A DNA stretch of 63,854 nucleotides from Sphaerochaeta sp. Lineage in GTDB: Bacteria; Spirochaetota; Spirochaetia; Sphaerochaetales; Sphaerochaetaceae. Each line of letters opens with the position of its first letter. The first letter of the stretch is position 1. Made by a program: the position numbers and the translations under genes. This document shows positions 25,531 to 34,470 of this stretch, one piece after another. The notes under the pieces were generated by a model that did no database searches, was not told where the DNA came from, and saw only the letters and a program-made list of their open reading frames with translations. The stretch lies in NCBI GenBank assembly GCA_016342655.1, contig JAEINL010000012.1:1-63854 (forward strand). The letters are read 5' to 3'.

Positions 25531-26337
25531 GTCAAAGAGCTCCTTAGCCCTGCCCTTCAGAGGATTCTCCTCACCTTTGAGCACTGACTTGAGGGCTGCG
25601 AGTTCATTGGCACTGAAGGTCTTTGCCCCCCTCTTGTGCTCCTCAAACGCCTCGGTTGCTATGGGACATACCTTGCGGACCATATCAAGGATGGTCTGGG
25701 CATAGATGCGGATTTCATACTGTGCATGCTCGTCCAGACGTAACTGCAAGAAGTGAAAGAGGTTGTGCAGGTCCATCTGCCAATACCATTCGGTATAGAG
25801 GCTGAGGGGAAGGTCAATCCTGGCCAGTTCCCTGGCAATTCCCATATCAAGAAGTTTCTGATAGTTCTCGTAGCTTCTCTTCTGGTCTTCAAGAAGCAGC
25901 TCGAGCACCTCTTGGGCAACAGCAGGGTCAACTGCTTCTGCCTTCCTTCCCTGTTTGTTGTCTTCACTCTGGTAGTTGATGTGCTGGGCATCCGGGCGGT
26001 AACACTCGTCACTCATGACAGTGTACCTCCCGCTGATCTCATTGACGCGTCCTGTGCGGTGACGAATCCACTGCCTAGCGACAAAGATGGGCATGCGCAC
26101 GTGGAAGGTGAAGTTGACCTGCTCAAAGGGAGAGGTATGGTCGTTACGCAACAGGTAGGTTATCAGACCCTTATCCTGGCGGTAGGTCTTTGTGCCACTT
26201 CCATAGGAGACACGAGCGCTCTGTACAATCCGCTCATCACTTCCCAGATAGTCCACAAGACGAACAAAACCATGATCGAGGACAGGAAAAGCCCTGTCCA
26301 GAATCTCTTCAGCAGCAGGTACGATACAGTGGGCCAT
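25516..26337 (-). CDS. thyX: flavin-dependent thymidylate synthase
   Basis: 273 aa. The ThyX motif RHRTGRVNEISGRY (RHRx7S) for dUMP binding is intact, and SPFEQVNFTFHVRMPIFVARQW matches the FAD-binding region. It makes dTMP from dUMP with methylene-tetrahydrofolate and reduced flavin. The ATG at 26337 follows GAGGAG at six bases; the longer frame is rejected. Confidence 0.96.
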   Translation of the reverse strand: MAHCIVPAAEEILDRAFPVLDHGFVRLVDYLGSDERIVQSARVSYGSGTKTYRQDKGLITYLLRNDHTSPFEQVNFTFHVRMPIFVARQWIRHRTGRVNEISGRYTVMSDECYRPDAQHINYQSEDNKQGRKAEAVDPAVAQEVLELLLEDQKRSYENYQKLLDMGIARELARIDLPLSLYTEWYWQMDLHNLFHFLQLRLDEHAQYEIRIYAQTILDMVRKVCPIATEAFEEHKRGAKTFSANELAALKSVLKGEENPLKGRAKELFDSKLS

Positions 26338-26462
26338 GATCAACTCCTCATATGTTCTTCCCAATATACAGGGTATGTATGGGTATAATTTTCGTAAAAT
26401 GCACTAGAAAGTTCTTGGCTTTCCCACCCATTATGCAAATAACAGGCTCAAAGGGCAACCTG

Positions 26463-27179
26463 CTACAGTAGACTCATTCTTCCCAGCAGGACAGCCAAGC
26501 CTGCTGAAGAGGCTGTCTCTGTCCTGAGAATCCGCTTCCCTAGGGAGGCTGGTACGAAGCCGGAGGCAGTAAACAGGGATCTCTCTCGGTCAGTGAAGCC
26601 GCGCTCCCCTCCGATAGCCAGCACAACAGGAATTACAGGGGCAGGAAAGGATGACAGGCTCTTGGCTTCCATCACATTGTCCAGGACAATCCTCGTTCCA
26701 GTAATTTCCAGACCCGAGATAGCATCTTCCACTGTTTTGGCGAACACCACGTCACTGACCCCTGTCTCTCCACTTTGCATCGCACCATCAAGAAGGATCG
26801 ATCGGTACTCCCCGTTCGTATAGAGCTTGGCATCGGCATAGGATTTTTCGGTGGTGTCAGAACCTGTTAGGATAATTCTTGAGACACCAAGGCTTACCGC
26901 TTCCCTGAGGATCCGTCTCATGCAGATGGGCCTTACTTGGGCAACCATAAGATTTATAGGATACAGGGGAGGGGAAGGCTCACCTCCGATGAAACTGAAG
27001 AACAGGTTCTCACTATCTTGTGAAAGGATGGTTGCCAGTCCTTTCACACCGTTAATCTCTCCGGCAAGGAATTGTCCCCCTACGCCTAGTTTTAGGATTT
27101 TCCGTATATGCAAAGCTCGATAATCAGAAAGAGGAAGGCTGTTTTCCGCATGCAAATGGGAAAAAAGGATGATATTCAT
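26463..27179 (-). CDS. rsmE: 16S rRNA m3U1498 methyltransferase
   Basis: 238 aa SPOUT-fold methyltransferase. The C-terminal knot motifs AIGGERGFTDRE and SLGKRILRTETA bind SAM, and the N-terminal PUA-like region contains HIRKILKLGVG. It methylates the decoding-centre uridine of 16S rRNA. The start at 27179 is by similarity; the ribosome-binding site is weak. It is divergent from lplA. Confidence 0.92.
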   Translation of the reverse strand: MNIILFSHLHAENSLPLSDYRALHIRKILKLGVGGQFLAGEINGVKGLATILSQDSENLFFSFIGGEPSPPLYPINLMVAQVRPICMRRILREAVSLGVSRIILTGSDTTEKSYADAKLYTNGEYRSILLDGAMQSGETGVSDVVFAKTVEDAISGLEITGTRIVLDNVMEAKSLSSFPAPVIPVVLAIGGERGFTDRERSLFTASGFVPASLGKRILRTETASSAGLAVLLGRMSLL

Positions 27180-27227
27180 GGTCGGAACTATAGCATGAGG
27201 GCACAAAAGAAAGATAGAGTTAGTAGC

Positions 27228-28193
27228 ATGAACAGAAGAGCCATATACGTTGCAACATCACACGACTGTGCTGCCAACCTGGCAGGAGAGGCGTATCTGA
27301 TCAAGGAAGAGCTTGAGCACATCCTCTATCTGTGGGTGAATGACCCTTGCATTGTCATCGGGCGTTTTCAAAACCCCTACAGCGAATGCAATCTCGAGAG
27401 GATGGATAAGGAAAACGTGCATCTTGTGCGTCGGAAGAGCGGAGGAGGGGCGGTCTATCATGACAGGGGCAACCTTTGCTTCACCCTGATTGGGAAAAAG
27501 GATTCCTCCACCAAGGAGGAGAACTTCGCCCTGATCCTTGATGGCCTGGCAAAACTTGGCATCAAGGCTGAACTTTCCGGCCGCAATGATATCCTCAGTG
27601 AGGGAAAGAAGATTTCAGGCAATGCGTTCCAGACCACTGCAACCAAGTTCTGCCATCATGGGACACTCCTGATCACCAGCGACCTCTCTGTCATGGCCAA
27701 CTACCTTACCCCCAGTTCTACCAAACTGGCATCGAAGGCGGTAAAGTCTGTTGCCTCACGGGTAGGCAACCTCAGCGAAGTCAAGAAAGACATCACTACA
27801 CAAGAGGTCGAAGACGCCCTTATTGAGGCGTTCTGTGACAAGTACGGCCCTACGCATGTTACCCCAATTGACTTCATGGAACTTGCAGAAGCAAAAGAAG
27901 ACTATCAGATGTTTGGTGATAGGAACCTGATCCTGGAGAGGACTCCCCAATTCACGCACTATCTTCATCATCGTTTCAGCTGGGGGGAGTGTTCGCTGCA
28001 CATGGATGTCCATAAGACAAAAATAACCCAAGTGCGTCTGTTTACCGATTCTCTGGACACTTCCCTACCAGAACGGATAGTAAAAAAATTGGAGGGTCTC
28101 TCGTATGCTAAGAGTACCCTCCTGGATGCAGAGCGTGAGTGTCATGAAGAAGATGTGCTGGAGTTGCTCACCTTCCTCACAGAGCAGCTTTAG
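27228..28193 (+). CDS. lplA: lipoate-protein ligase A
   Basis: 321 aa. The motifs RRKSGGGAVYHDRGNLCFTL and GRNDILSEGKKISGNAFQ are the lipoyl-AMP-forming core of LplA, and a C-terminal accessory domain is present. It attaches scavenged lipoate to E2/GcvH proteins. The start at 27228 gives the usual N-terminus but lacks a strong ribosome-binding site. The tail overlaps malQ by four bases. Confidence 0.93.
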   Translation: MNRRAIYVATSHDCAANLAGEAYLIKEELEHILYLWVNDPCIVIGRFQNPYSECNLERMDKENVHLVRRKSGGGAVYHDRGNLCFTLIGKKDSSTKEENFALILDGLAKLGIKAELSGRNDILSEGKKISGNAFQTTATKFCHHGTLLITSDLSVMANYLTPSSTKLASKAVKSVASRVGNLSEVKKDITTQEVEDALIEAFCDKYGPTHVTPIDFMELAEAKEDYQMFGDRNLILERTPQFTHYLHHRFSWGECSLHMDVHKTKITQVRLFTDSLDTSLPERIVKKLEGLSYAKSTLLDAERECHEEDVLELLTFLTEQL

Positions 28194-29716
28194 AGCCCTT
28201 CCCTTCCATATATCTCGATCATGCCACGGAGGCGGTCGATCCGCCATCCCTCTACAGCATCGAGGCTTGCCAAACGCCAGCTCCAGTTGCTCATCCCTAC
28301 AGTCGAGGGAATGTTCATACGTGCTTGGGCATCAAGGTCTAGCAGGTCCTGCATAGGCAGTATTGCATCCTTGGAGGCACAAAGTAGCATGAGCCTGATC
28401 AGCTGCCAGACTATCTGGTCATCAGGGGCTTCAAGATAGCGACGTACCTTGTCCTTGGTCACAGGATCGAGGGCCTCATACCACCCTCTGGAGGTATTGT
28501 TGTCATGGGTTCCCGTATAGATGACACTATTGTACTGGCAGTTGTGAGGGAGGTATGCATTAGTCGTATCCAGTTTCCCCTCCTTCAGACCAAAGGCAAA
28601 CTGCAATATCTTCATACCTGGCAGGTTGTTTGAGTCACGCAGCTCTTCCACGTCGGCTGTAATGACGCCCAAGTCCTCAGCTATGAGGGGGATGTCATCA
28701 CCAAGGGCACCTTTCAATGCGGCAAACAGCTTCTTCCCTGGTGAGGGAACCCACTTGCCGTTCATTGCCGTCTTTTCACCCTTGGAAATCTCCCAGTATG
28801 CTGCAAAGCCTCTGAAGTGGTCGATCCTGATGATGTCACACACATGAAGTGTCTTCTCGATGCGTTTGATCCACCAGGCAAAGCCCTCTTTCTCATGTTC
28901 CTCCCAGTCGTAGACGGGGTTTCCCCAGTGCTGGCCTTCGTCGGAGAACGCATCGGGGGGAACACCGCTGGAGGCAGTCTGCAGGCCCTGCGCATCCATT
29001 TTGAAAAGGTGTCGGTTTGCCCATGCATCGACGCTGTCAGGTGCTACAAATATGGGAATGTCACCAATGATGGAGACCTGGTGCTTGTTGGCATACGCCT
29101 TGAGCTTCGCATACTGTTCAAAGAACAGATACTGCAAGGCCTTGATCCGCTCGATATCCACTGCATAGGAGGCTCGAGCCTCAGATAAGGCTTCGCTCTC
29201 GCGTAAACGCAAGGGTTTTGGCCAGGTTGTGTGCCAGCGAGAGTCGTTGTATACCCCGCACAAAACCTGATAGAGGGCATAGTCGTCAAGCCACCAGCTG
29301 TTCTCTTTGCAGAAAAGAGTGTACTTGTCTACAACCTCGCTCTCTGTGTCTGCAAGGAACGCATCAGAGGCCTTCATGAGGAGTGGCTCCTTGAAAGCCC
29401 TGACCTTGCCATAGTCGATGCGGTCAAGAGGGAATTCACCAGTGGAGAGAACGTCTTCCAAGTCGAGATAGCCGTCATAGGCAAGAGTTTTCAGGTCGAT
29501 GAGCAGTTCATTTCCTGCAAAGGTCGAACGGGCCGCATAGGGTGAGTCCCCATAGCCGGTAGGACCGAGCGGAAGAATCTGCCAAAGCGTTACTTTGGCG
29601 CTCTTGAGCAGGTCGACGAAGGCGAATGCTTCATCACCAAAGCTTCCGATTCCATGTGCCGAAGGCAGTGATGTTGGGTGCATCAGCACACCACATCTTC
29701 TTTGTAGGTGTTCCAT
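28190..29716 (-). CDS. malQ: 4-alpha-glucanotransferase (amylomaltase)
   Basis: 508 aa GH77 enzyme. It has RRCGVLMHPTSLPSAHGIGSFG at the start and the catalytic-region motifs IRIDHFRGF (nucleophile Asp), LIAEDLGV (acid/base Glu) and TGTHDNNT. It transfers maltosyl units between alpha-glucans during glycogen or maltodextrin metabolism. ATG start without a strong ribosome-binding site; no other mal gene is adjacent. Confidence 0.96.
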   Translation of the reverse strand: MEHLQRRCGVLMHPTSLPSAHGIGSFGDEAFAFVDLLKSAKVTLWQILPLGPTGYGDSPYAARSTFAGNELLIDLKTLAYDGYLDLEDVLSTGEFPLDRIDYGKVRAFKEPLLMKASDAFLADTESEVVDKYTLFCKENSWWLDDYALYQVLCGVYNDSRWHTTWPKPLRLRESEALSEARASYAVDIERIKALQYLFFEQYAKLKAYANKHQVSIIGDIPIFVAPDSVDAWANRHLFKMDAQGLQTASSGVPPDAFSDEGQHWGNPVYDWEEHEKEGFAWWIKRIEKTLHVCDIIRIDHFRGFAAYWEISKGEKTAMNGKWVPSPGKKLFAALKGALGDDIPLIAEDLGVITADVEELRDSNNLPGMKILQFAFGLKEGKLDTTNAYLPHNCQYNSVIYTGTHDNNTSRGWYEALDPVTKDKVRRYLEAPDDQIVWQLIRLMLLCASKDAILPMQDLLDLDAQARMNIPSTVGMSNWSWRLASLDAVEGWRIDRLRGMIEIYGREGL

Positions 29717-29799
29717 GAATGTAACTATACTCTATTGTTGGTGTTTTTGCCTATTGGGCCCTCCTGTGCAATTACTCTTTGCTAGGCCTCTTTGCTTGC

Positions 29800-29828
29800 T
29801 TGTTCTAAGTCTAAAAATAGGATATAAT
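29800..29828 (+). promoter_or_regulatory. promoter of carD placing the start site at the ATG
   Basis: Perfect TATAAT at 29823-29828 with TTGTTC at 29800-29805 and a 17-base spacer. Seven bases after the -10 is 29835, the A of the carD start codon. No Shine-Dalgarno sequence is present. Confidence 0.6.
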
Positions 29829-29834
29829 GCCGCT

Positions 29835-30338
29835 ATGAGTTCATTGCAGGGTTTTGTTCAGTTTTCAGTTGGGGATCACGTCGTTTATCCGTTACAAGGG
29901 GTAGGCGTCATCAAGCGCGTAGAAGAGCGCATGTTCAGAGGGTCAGAGACCCTCTACTATGTCATTTATCTGGATATCTCTGACATGACAGTCATGATCC
30001 CAGTAGACAAGTCAGAAGAAATGGGCATCAGGGCAATTGTACCCAAGGCGGAAGCAGATGCTGCTATCGAAACCATAACGAGCAAATATGAGCCCATGCC
30101 AGTCGACTGGAAGGCGCGCTACCAGATGAATGTGGATCTGCTCAGAGAAGGCTCGATTGCCTCCATTGCAAAGGTCGTACAGGCACTCTATCACCGGAGC
30201 AAAATCAAAGAGCTTCCGGTCCAGGAGCGTAAGCTCTATGACAATGCATTGAGGCTTCTCATTGACGAGACTGCCTACTCTTTGAACAAGGACAAGAAAG
30301 AAATTGAAATGCTTGTCTTCTCCCGCTTGGAGAAATAG
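29835..30338 (+). CDS. carD: CarD-like RNA polymerase-binding transcription factor
   Basis: 167 aa. The N-terminal Tudor-like RNAP-interacting domain (FSVGDHVVYPLQGVGVIKRVEE) and C-terminal helical DNA-binding part (KIKELPVQERKLYDNALRLLIDE) match the CarD/CdnL family, which stabilises open promoter complexes. It begins a tight operon with ispD (one base between stop and ATG) and ispF. The transcript may be leaderless because the promoter sits directly before the ATG. Confidence 0.93.
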   Translation: MSSLQGFVQFSVGDHVVYPLQGVGVIKRVEERMFRGSETLYYVIYLDISDMTVMIPVDKSEEMGIRAIVPKAEADAAIETITSKYEPMPVDWKARYQMNVDLLREGSIASIAKVVQALYHRSKIKELPVQERKLYDNALRLLIDETAYSLNKDKKEIEMLVFSRLEK

Positions 30339-30339
30339 C

Positions 30340-31164
30340 ATGGGGTTTCCAGAACATGCGGTCATAGTCACTGCTGCTGGCAGCAGTGACAGGTTTAACA
30401 AGCAGGGGCTCGGAGTCAAGAAAGAGTACCTTACCATTGATGGGCATACAGTGCTCTACCACTCGGTAGAGCCCTTTCTACAGGTACCCAACTTGCGCGC
30501 TATCATAGTGACCCATCCAAAAGATATGGCAGACCAGTGCGCTATAGCCTTGGAAGAGATTTTTGACCAAAATATCATTCCAGTCATCCTAGTTGAGGGT
30601 GGCAAGGACAGACAGGAGTCTGTGTACAATGCACTGAAGTTGCTTAGAACCATGTCATTGCCCATCGACTATGTCGCCATACACGATGGAGCCCGTTGTT
30701 TTGTCACCTCGGATCTGATAATCCGTACCTTAGCCACCGCTACGGTATTTGGAGGGGCTGTACCCGCCCTTCCCCCTACCGATGCTCTGAAGAGCATCGA
30801 CAAGAATGGGGTAATAACCAGTCATATAGAGCGTTCTGAGACAGCTTCTGTCCAAACTCCGCAGATTTTTCATTTCCCGGAAATTCTCACAGCCCATCAG
30901 AGTGCAGATTCCAACGAAAACAGGTATGTGGACGACACCCAGGTGTTTACTGAATTCGGCATGAGTGTAGGCATTTGTGAGGGAGAGAGAGGAAATCGAA
31001 AGATTACGTATCTGGAAGATATTCCAAATGCAGAAGTTCAGATTGACGAGTACCTTAAGAACCTCGAAGAGGGAAAGAGGAAAACTAAGGCTGCAATAGC
31101 ACTAAAACTGGCGATGAGCCAAATTAAAGGCGAACAAGCAAAGCAAGAGCAGGCAAAAACATGA
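30340..31164 (+). CDS. ispD: 2-C-methyl-D-erythritol 4-phosphate cytidylyltransferase
   Basis: 274 aa. It has the N-terminal nucleotide loop VTAAGSSDRF with downstream KKEYLTIDG, the central VAIHDGARCFV, and the QTPQIFHF motif of IspD. It catalyses the third MEP-pathway step, CTP plus MEP to CDP-ME. The C-terminal ~30 residues are a Lys/Gln/Ala-rich extension. Its stop overlaps the ispF start. Confidence 0.94.
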   Translation: MGFPEHAVIVTAAGSSDRFNKQGLGVKKEYLTIDGHTVLYHSVEPFLQVPNLRAIIVTHPKDMADQCAIALEEIFDQNIIPVILVEGGKDRQESVYNALKLLRTMSLPIDYVAIHDGARCFVTSDLIIRTLATATVFGGAVPALPPTDALKSIDKNGVITSHIERSETASVQTPQIFHFPEILTAHQSADSNENRYVDDTQVFTEFGMSVGICEGERGNRKITYLEDIPNAEVQIDEYLKNLEEGKRKTKAAIALKLAMSQIKGEQAKQEQAKT

Positions 31165-31631
31165 GAATAGGCAGTGGTTGGGATATCCACGCGCTGGTAC
31201 CGAACAGGACCCTGATCATTGGAGGAGTCCACATCCCCCATGACAAGGGAGAGGCAGGACACAGTGACGGAGATGTCCTCATCCATGCCATCATCGATGC
31301 AATCCTAGGTGCCCTTGCCAAAGGGGACATTGGTTCCCACTTCCCTGATACCGACCCCACCTACAAGAATGCGGACAGCCAAGAGCTTCTGAAACAGATA
31401 CTTGAGCATGAATTATCACCCTACTCCATAACAAATCTCGATACCACCATCATTCTCCAGAGACCTAAGCTACGAGAACATATTGATGTGATACGGCAGA
31501 ATCTGGCAAAGATAATGCACCTGGACCTTGAGCAGGTCTCGGTTAAGGCTAAGACATCTGAGGGGATGCTCAACGAGGTAGGTAGCGGGAATGCCATCAT
31601 AGCCTATGCTACAGTCTTAATTTCCCCATAA
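31161..31631 (+). CDS. ispF: 2-C-methyl-D-erythritol 2,4-cyclodiphosphate synthase
   Basis: 156 aa. The metal-binding GWDIHAL (Asp, His) and GHSDGDVLIHAIIDA are intact, and SVKAKTSEGM is the conserved C-terminal motif. It forms MEcPP in the MEP isoprenoid pathway, with IspD just upstream. The four-base overlap suggests translational coupling. Confidence 0.96.
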   Translation: MRIGSGWDIHALVPNRTLIIGGVHIPHDKGEAGHSDGDVLIHAIIDAILGALAKGDIGSHFPDTDPTYKNADSQELLKQILEHELSPYSITNLDTTIILQRPKLREHIDVIRQNLAKIMHLDLEQVSVKAKTSEGMLNEVGSGNAIIAYATVLISP

Positions 31632-31637
31632 ACTCTG

Positions 31638-31667
31638 TTGACACTCAATCCAATAATACTTTATAGT
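31638..31667 (+). promoter_or_regulatory. promoter of tRNA-Leu
   Basis: TTGACA at 31638-31643 and TATAGT at 31662-31667 with an 18-base spacer, ending ten bases before the mature tRNA. Confidence 0.7.
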
Positions 31668-31676
31668 TGGCACTGC

Positions 31677-31760
31677 GCCCAGGTGGCGGAACTGGTAGAC
31701 GCGCTAGGTTCAGGTCCTAGTGACCGAAAGGTTGTGAAAGTTCAAATCTTTTCCTGGGTA
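31677..31760 (+). tRNA. tRNA-Leu (anticodon CAG), prophage integration site
   Basis: Class II tRNA: acceptor GCCCAGG with CCTGGGT, Leu-type D arm (GGTAGACGC), anticodon loop with CAG, a variable arm around GTGACCGAAAGGTTGTG, and T loop TTCAAAT. It is directly followed by a terminator and then an integrase gene, the usual arrangement when a phage integrates into the 3' end of a tRNA and restores it. The 3' ~20 bases are the likely attL core. Confidence 0.92.
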
Positions 31761-31765
31761 TTTAC

Positions 31766-31818
31766 GGCAAACCTTTGATATGCAAGAAATTGCTTGGGGT
31801 TTGCCTTTTTTATTTTTT
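31766..31818 (+). terminator. terminator after tRNA-Leu
   Basis: GGCAAACC pairs perfectly with GGTTTGCC across a 24-base loop that has its own small hairpin, followed by TTTTTTATTTTTT. Confidence 0.8.
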
Positions 31819-31898
31819 CATCTAACCAAGCATTTTTTGGAGCTGTTTTAGTCACTGTGCACAGTTGTGTGCACAGTAAGAATCCAAAGGAGCTGGTT

Positions 31899-33041
31899 AT
31901 GAGAGCAAGAGAACCTTTTACACTCACCAAAAGAAAGATCGGGAAAAAAACTGTCTATTATTATATCGCCTATGATGAAACAGGGCGCAGGAAGAAATTC
32001 TCTACAGGTTGTACTACAAAAACCCAGGCGATGGCATACACCATGGAACTATACAGATCCAATTCATTGATTCCTGAAAAGAAGCAGACCCGACAGGTGA
32101 TCACATTCGGGGACTATTCAAACACGTGGTGGACAGATAAATGCGAATACATCAAAGCCGAGTCCCTTCGTGGCAGGGATCTCTCTGATCAGTACATCAA
32201 GACCAATAGACAGCTTCTGGTGAACCATATTCAACCCACTTTCAATGAGTATGTTCTTTCTGATATTAGCTCAACGATGATTGAGAGTTGGCAACGTTCC
32301 TTACTTGAGAAGAAAACCCTTGCTCCCAAGAGTGCCAACAATATCCTTTCAATTCTATCTGTCATAATGGAAGAAGCCAGACGGGCAAAACTCATCCCTA
32401 TAAATCCTGTAAAGGAAGTCAGGACACTGGCAAAGAAAACCAAAGCCAGAGGTATCCTTTCCCTGGAAGAAGCAAGGGATCTTTTGACCAATATTTCATA
32501 TTGGGATAATCCGGTGGCTTATGCTGCGTCTTTATTGGCTGCATGCACTGGGATGAGACTTGGTGAAATCAGGGCACTACGGCCTTCAGATATAAATGAC
32601 GGATATATTCACATCGAACACAGCGTGGACCTTCAAGGGGCTCTCAAGAGTACAAAGACAGGAGATTCAAGGGACCTTCCCCTACCCCCTCGCTTGATGG
32701 ATATCATTACAGAACTGTGTAAGCATGTTGAAAAATGTGATCGTGTCTTTTCTGTAGCAGGAAGCCCAATGAGCTCAAAAGTGATCAGGAATGCTCTTTA
32801 CCAGGCACTGATTGCCAAAGGTATTACCGAAAAGGAACGACAGGAACGAAACATCACTTTCCACTCATGGCGTCACTTTCTAAATTCTCAGTTGCTCTCC
32901 CACGGGGTGAATGCAGAGAAGACTAGGAAAATTACAGGGCATGCTACAGAATCCATGACTGAACATTACTCGCATTTTCTAGTGGAAGATTTTGCCGATG
33001 TACTACAAATTACGGAAAATATTTTAAAGAATGCAAGATAA
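31899..33041 (+). CDS. int: phage integrase (tyrosine recombinase)
   Basis: 380 aa. An N-terminal Arm-binding beta domain (KRKIGKKTVYYYIAYDETGRRKK) and SAM-like core-binding domain precede the catalytic domain with TGMRLGEIRAL (Arg), HSWRH (HxxR) and GHATESMTEHYSHF (His, Tyr nucleophile). It catalyses integration at the adjacent tRNA-Leu. The ATG at 31899 has AAGGAG seven bases upstream. Confidence 0.95.
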   Translation: MRAREPFTLTKRKIGKKTVYYYIAYDETGRRKKFSTGCTTKTQAMAYTMELYRSNSLIPEKKQTRQVITFGDYSNTWWTDKCEYIKAESLRGRDLSDQYIKTNRQLLVNHIQPTFNEYVLSDISSTMIESWQRSLLEKKTLAPKSANNILSILSVIMEEARRAKLIPINPVKEVRTLAKKTKARGILSLEEARDLLTNISYWDNPVAYAASLLAACTGMRLGEIRALRPSDINDGYIHIEHSVDLQGALKSTKTGDSRDLPLPPRLMDIITELCKHVEKCDRVFSVAGSPMSSKVIRNALYQALIAKGITEKERQERNITFHSWRHFLNSQLLSHGVNAEKTRKITGHATESMTEHYSHFLVEDFADVLQITENILKNAR

Positions 33042-33061
33042 GAGGCCCTTCTCAGGGCCTC
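33042..33061 (+). terminator. hairpin after the integrase gene
   Basis: Perfect eight-base-pair GAGGCCCT/AGGGCCTC hairpin with a TCTC loop immediately after the stop; no T tract follows, so it may only protect the mRNA end. Confidence 0.5.
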
Positions 33062-33071
33062 CCGACTTCTT

Positions 33072-33269
33072 CTACAAGAGATTATCGTAGTAACCTTGTT
33101 CTGCCCTATAGGCAGCTTGATACAAGGCTCCACTAGATCTCCATGATTCAGTCTTCGAAACAAACTCAGGCTGCAATTGCTGTGTTGTTTCGTAGGTAAG
33201 GTGTCCGTACTTTTGGATAAAATCTAAAAGTACCCGAATTTCCGAGCTCCGATAACGTGAATAATTCAT
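33072..33269 (-). CDS. small protein of unknown function
   Basis: 65 aa, composition consistent with a real small helical protein (SSEIRVLLDFIQKYGHLTYE). The ribosome-binding site AAGGGA is rather far from the ATG. It lies downstream of the ImmA-like gene on the same strand, separated by a strong hairpin. Family not recognised. Confidence 0.5.
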   Translation of the reverse strand: MNYSRYRSSEIRVLLDFIQKYGHLTYETTQQLQPEFVSKTESWRSSGALYQAAYRAEQGYYDNLL

Positions 33270-33393
33270 AATGAGTTATTCCCTTCTGGCCGGTCTGAAG
33301 CTTGACACCCCTAAACTATCTACACTACACTAATCTTACAAGGGAAAAGTGAGTGAGAATAGCTTCAGGAAACTAATCCGGCATTTCTCAACG

Positions 33394-33423
33394 AAAAGGA
33401 TTGCTTACATAAGCAGTCCTTTT
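33394..33423. terminator. bidirectional hairpin at the end of the ImmA-like gene
   Basis: AAAAGGA-T-TGCTT / AAGCA-G-TCCTTTT stem, interrupted by one mismatch, with an ACAT loop; T runs exist on both strands. The minus-strand stop codon of the ImmA-like gene lies within the stem. Confidence 0.7.
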
Positions 33424-34013
33424 TTCTTTCTCAAAGATTCAATACGCTTTTCTACAGCTGTCCAAGATACCTTGAAAATGCTTGCGAGCTCTTGAATCTC
33501 AAATCCATTCAACATGTCCTGTTCCTGTACAAGATCACAATAAGCAGGCCAAAATGTTTGCTCAGGCATTAACAATACTGCTGCAAATTTGTTGGCCTGC
33601 CATTCGGGAGAAATAAACGGCTTGACTTTTGTTATATCGACAGCTCGTGCCGCGGTAGCTAATTTCTGAAGCCACTGTTCAGTATGCAAAACTACATGAC
33701 CACACTCATGTGCTAGAGTATATCTTGCTCTACCGTCATCCTTTTCAAGTTTGTTATAAGTATCCTCACGAATGTATACTTTTCTTGTTTGAAAATCTGT
33801 CACAGCTTCTATATCATCTGCGAAATACGTGTCAGGTTTGAGTTCCATACAATAGCCATATTCAGATAGAACCAGTTCAACTAACCATTCTACATTCACA
33901 GATTCGGGACGAAAAAGGACAGAGCCTTGATGCTTTCTCAAAATCTTGTTTGCCTCATCCCCAATATCATTCGCTGACATTGGGAGAGCCGTAAAACCTA
34001 TGATTGGAATCAT
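33405..34013 (-). CDS. ImmA/IrrE-family metallopeptidase
   Basis: 202 aa. The zinc site HECGHVVLH (HExxH with a downstream acidic helix) is complete, with the preceding YTLAHE strand typical of COG2856. In phages and integrative elements such proteases cleave the XRE repressor encoded next to them (ImmA/ImmR). Similar XRE-COG2856 pairs are also predicted toxin-antitoxin modules. It lies 20 bases downstream of the XRE gene. Confidence 0.88.
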   Translation of the reverse strand: MIPIIGFTALPMSANDIGDEANKILRKHQGSVLFRPESVNVEWLVELVLSEYGYCMELKPDTYFADDIEAVTDFQTRKVYIREDTYNKLEKDDGRARYTLAHECGHVVLHTEQWLQKLATAARAVDITKVKPFISPEWQANKFAAVLLMPEQTFWPAYCDLVQEQDMLNGFEIQELASIFKVSWTAVEKRIESLRKKKGLLM

Positions 34014-34033
34014 CTACGCCTCCCTTTCGTTTT

Positions 34034-34369
34034 TTAACTATTTAAAATACGCACAATGCTTGATAACATTTCGTTATCAACTGATAGAATGGTTCTAGCT
34101 GCCTGCAATCTTTGATCATCACCTGGATTTTCCTCTAGCTCACGAAAAATCTTCTGTTTAGTGATTAGCGTTTCCAGCTCTTCTTTCTTGACATGATAAA
34201 ACTCCGCAATGTTTTGAAGCTTTTCAGGAGAAGGGAATTTTGCGCCAGACTCCAATTCTGATAAAAACATTGCCGACAATCCAATTTGAGAAGAAGCTTC
34301 CCTTAGAGTCAAATTACGTTCGACACGCATTGCTCGAACCTTGTCTCCAAACGGTCTCTCTGCCTTCAT
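34034..34369 (-). CDS. XRE-family transcriptional regulator
   Basis: 111 aa. A helix-turn-helix covers about residues 8-60 (VRAMRVERNLTLREASSQIGLSAMFLSELESG), and a helical tail (KKEELETLITKQKIFRELEE) probably dimerises. The ATG at 34369 has AGGAGGT. With the ImmA-like protease it forms a two-gene unit; the likely target is its own promoter, which has tandem repeats upstream. Confidence 0.88.
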   Translation of the reverse strand: MKAERPFGDKVRAMRVERNLTLREASSQIGLSAMFLSELESGAKFPSPEKLQNIAEFYHVKKEELETLITKQKIFRELEENPGDDQRLQAARTILSVDNEMLSSIVRILNS

Positions 34370-34470
34370 GGTACACCTCCTATGCTTTGGTATACGTTCC
34401 TTTTTTTGTGGCACTATGGCCATCACATTTGATGCTTGTACTATAACATATTTTTAATCTTTTGTCAAGC

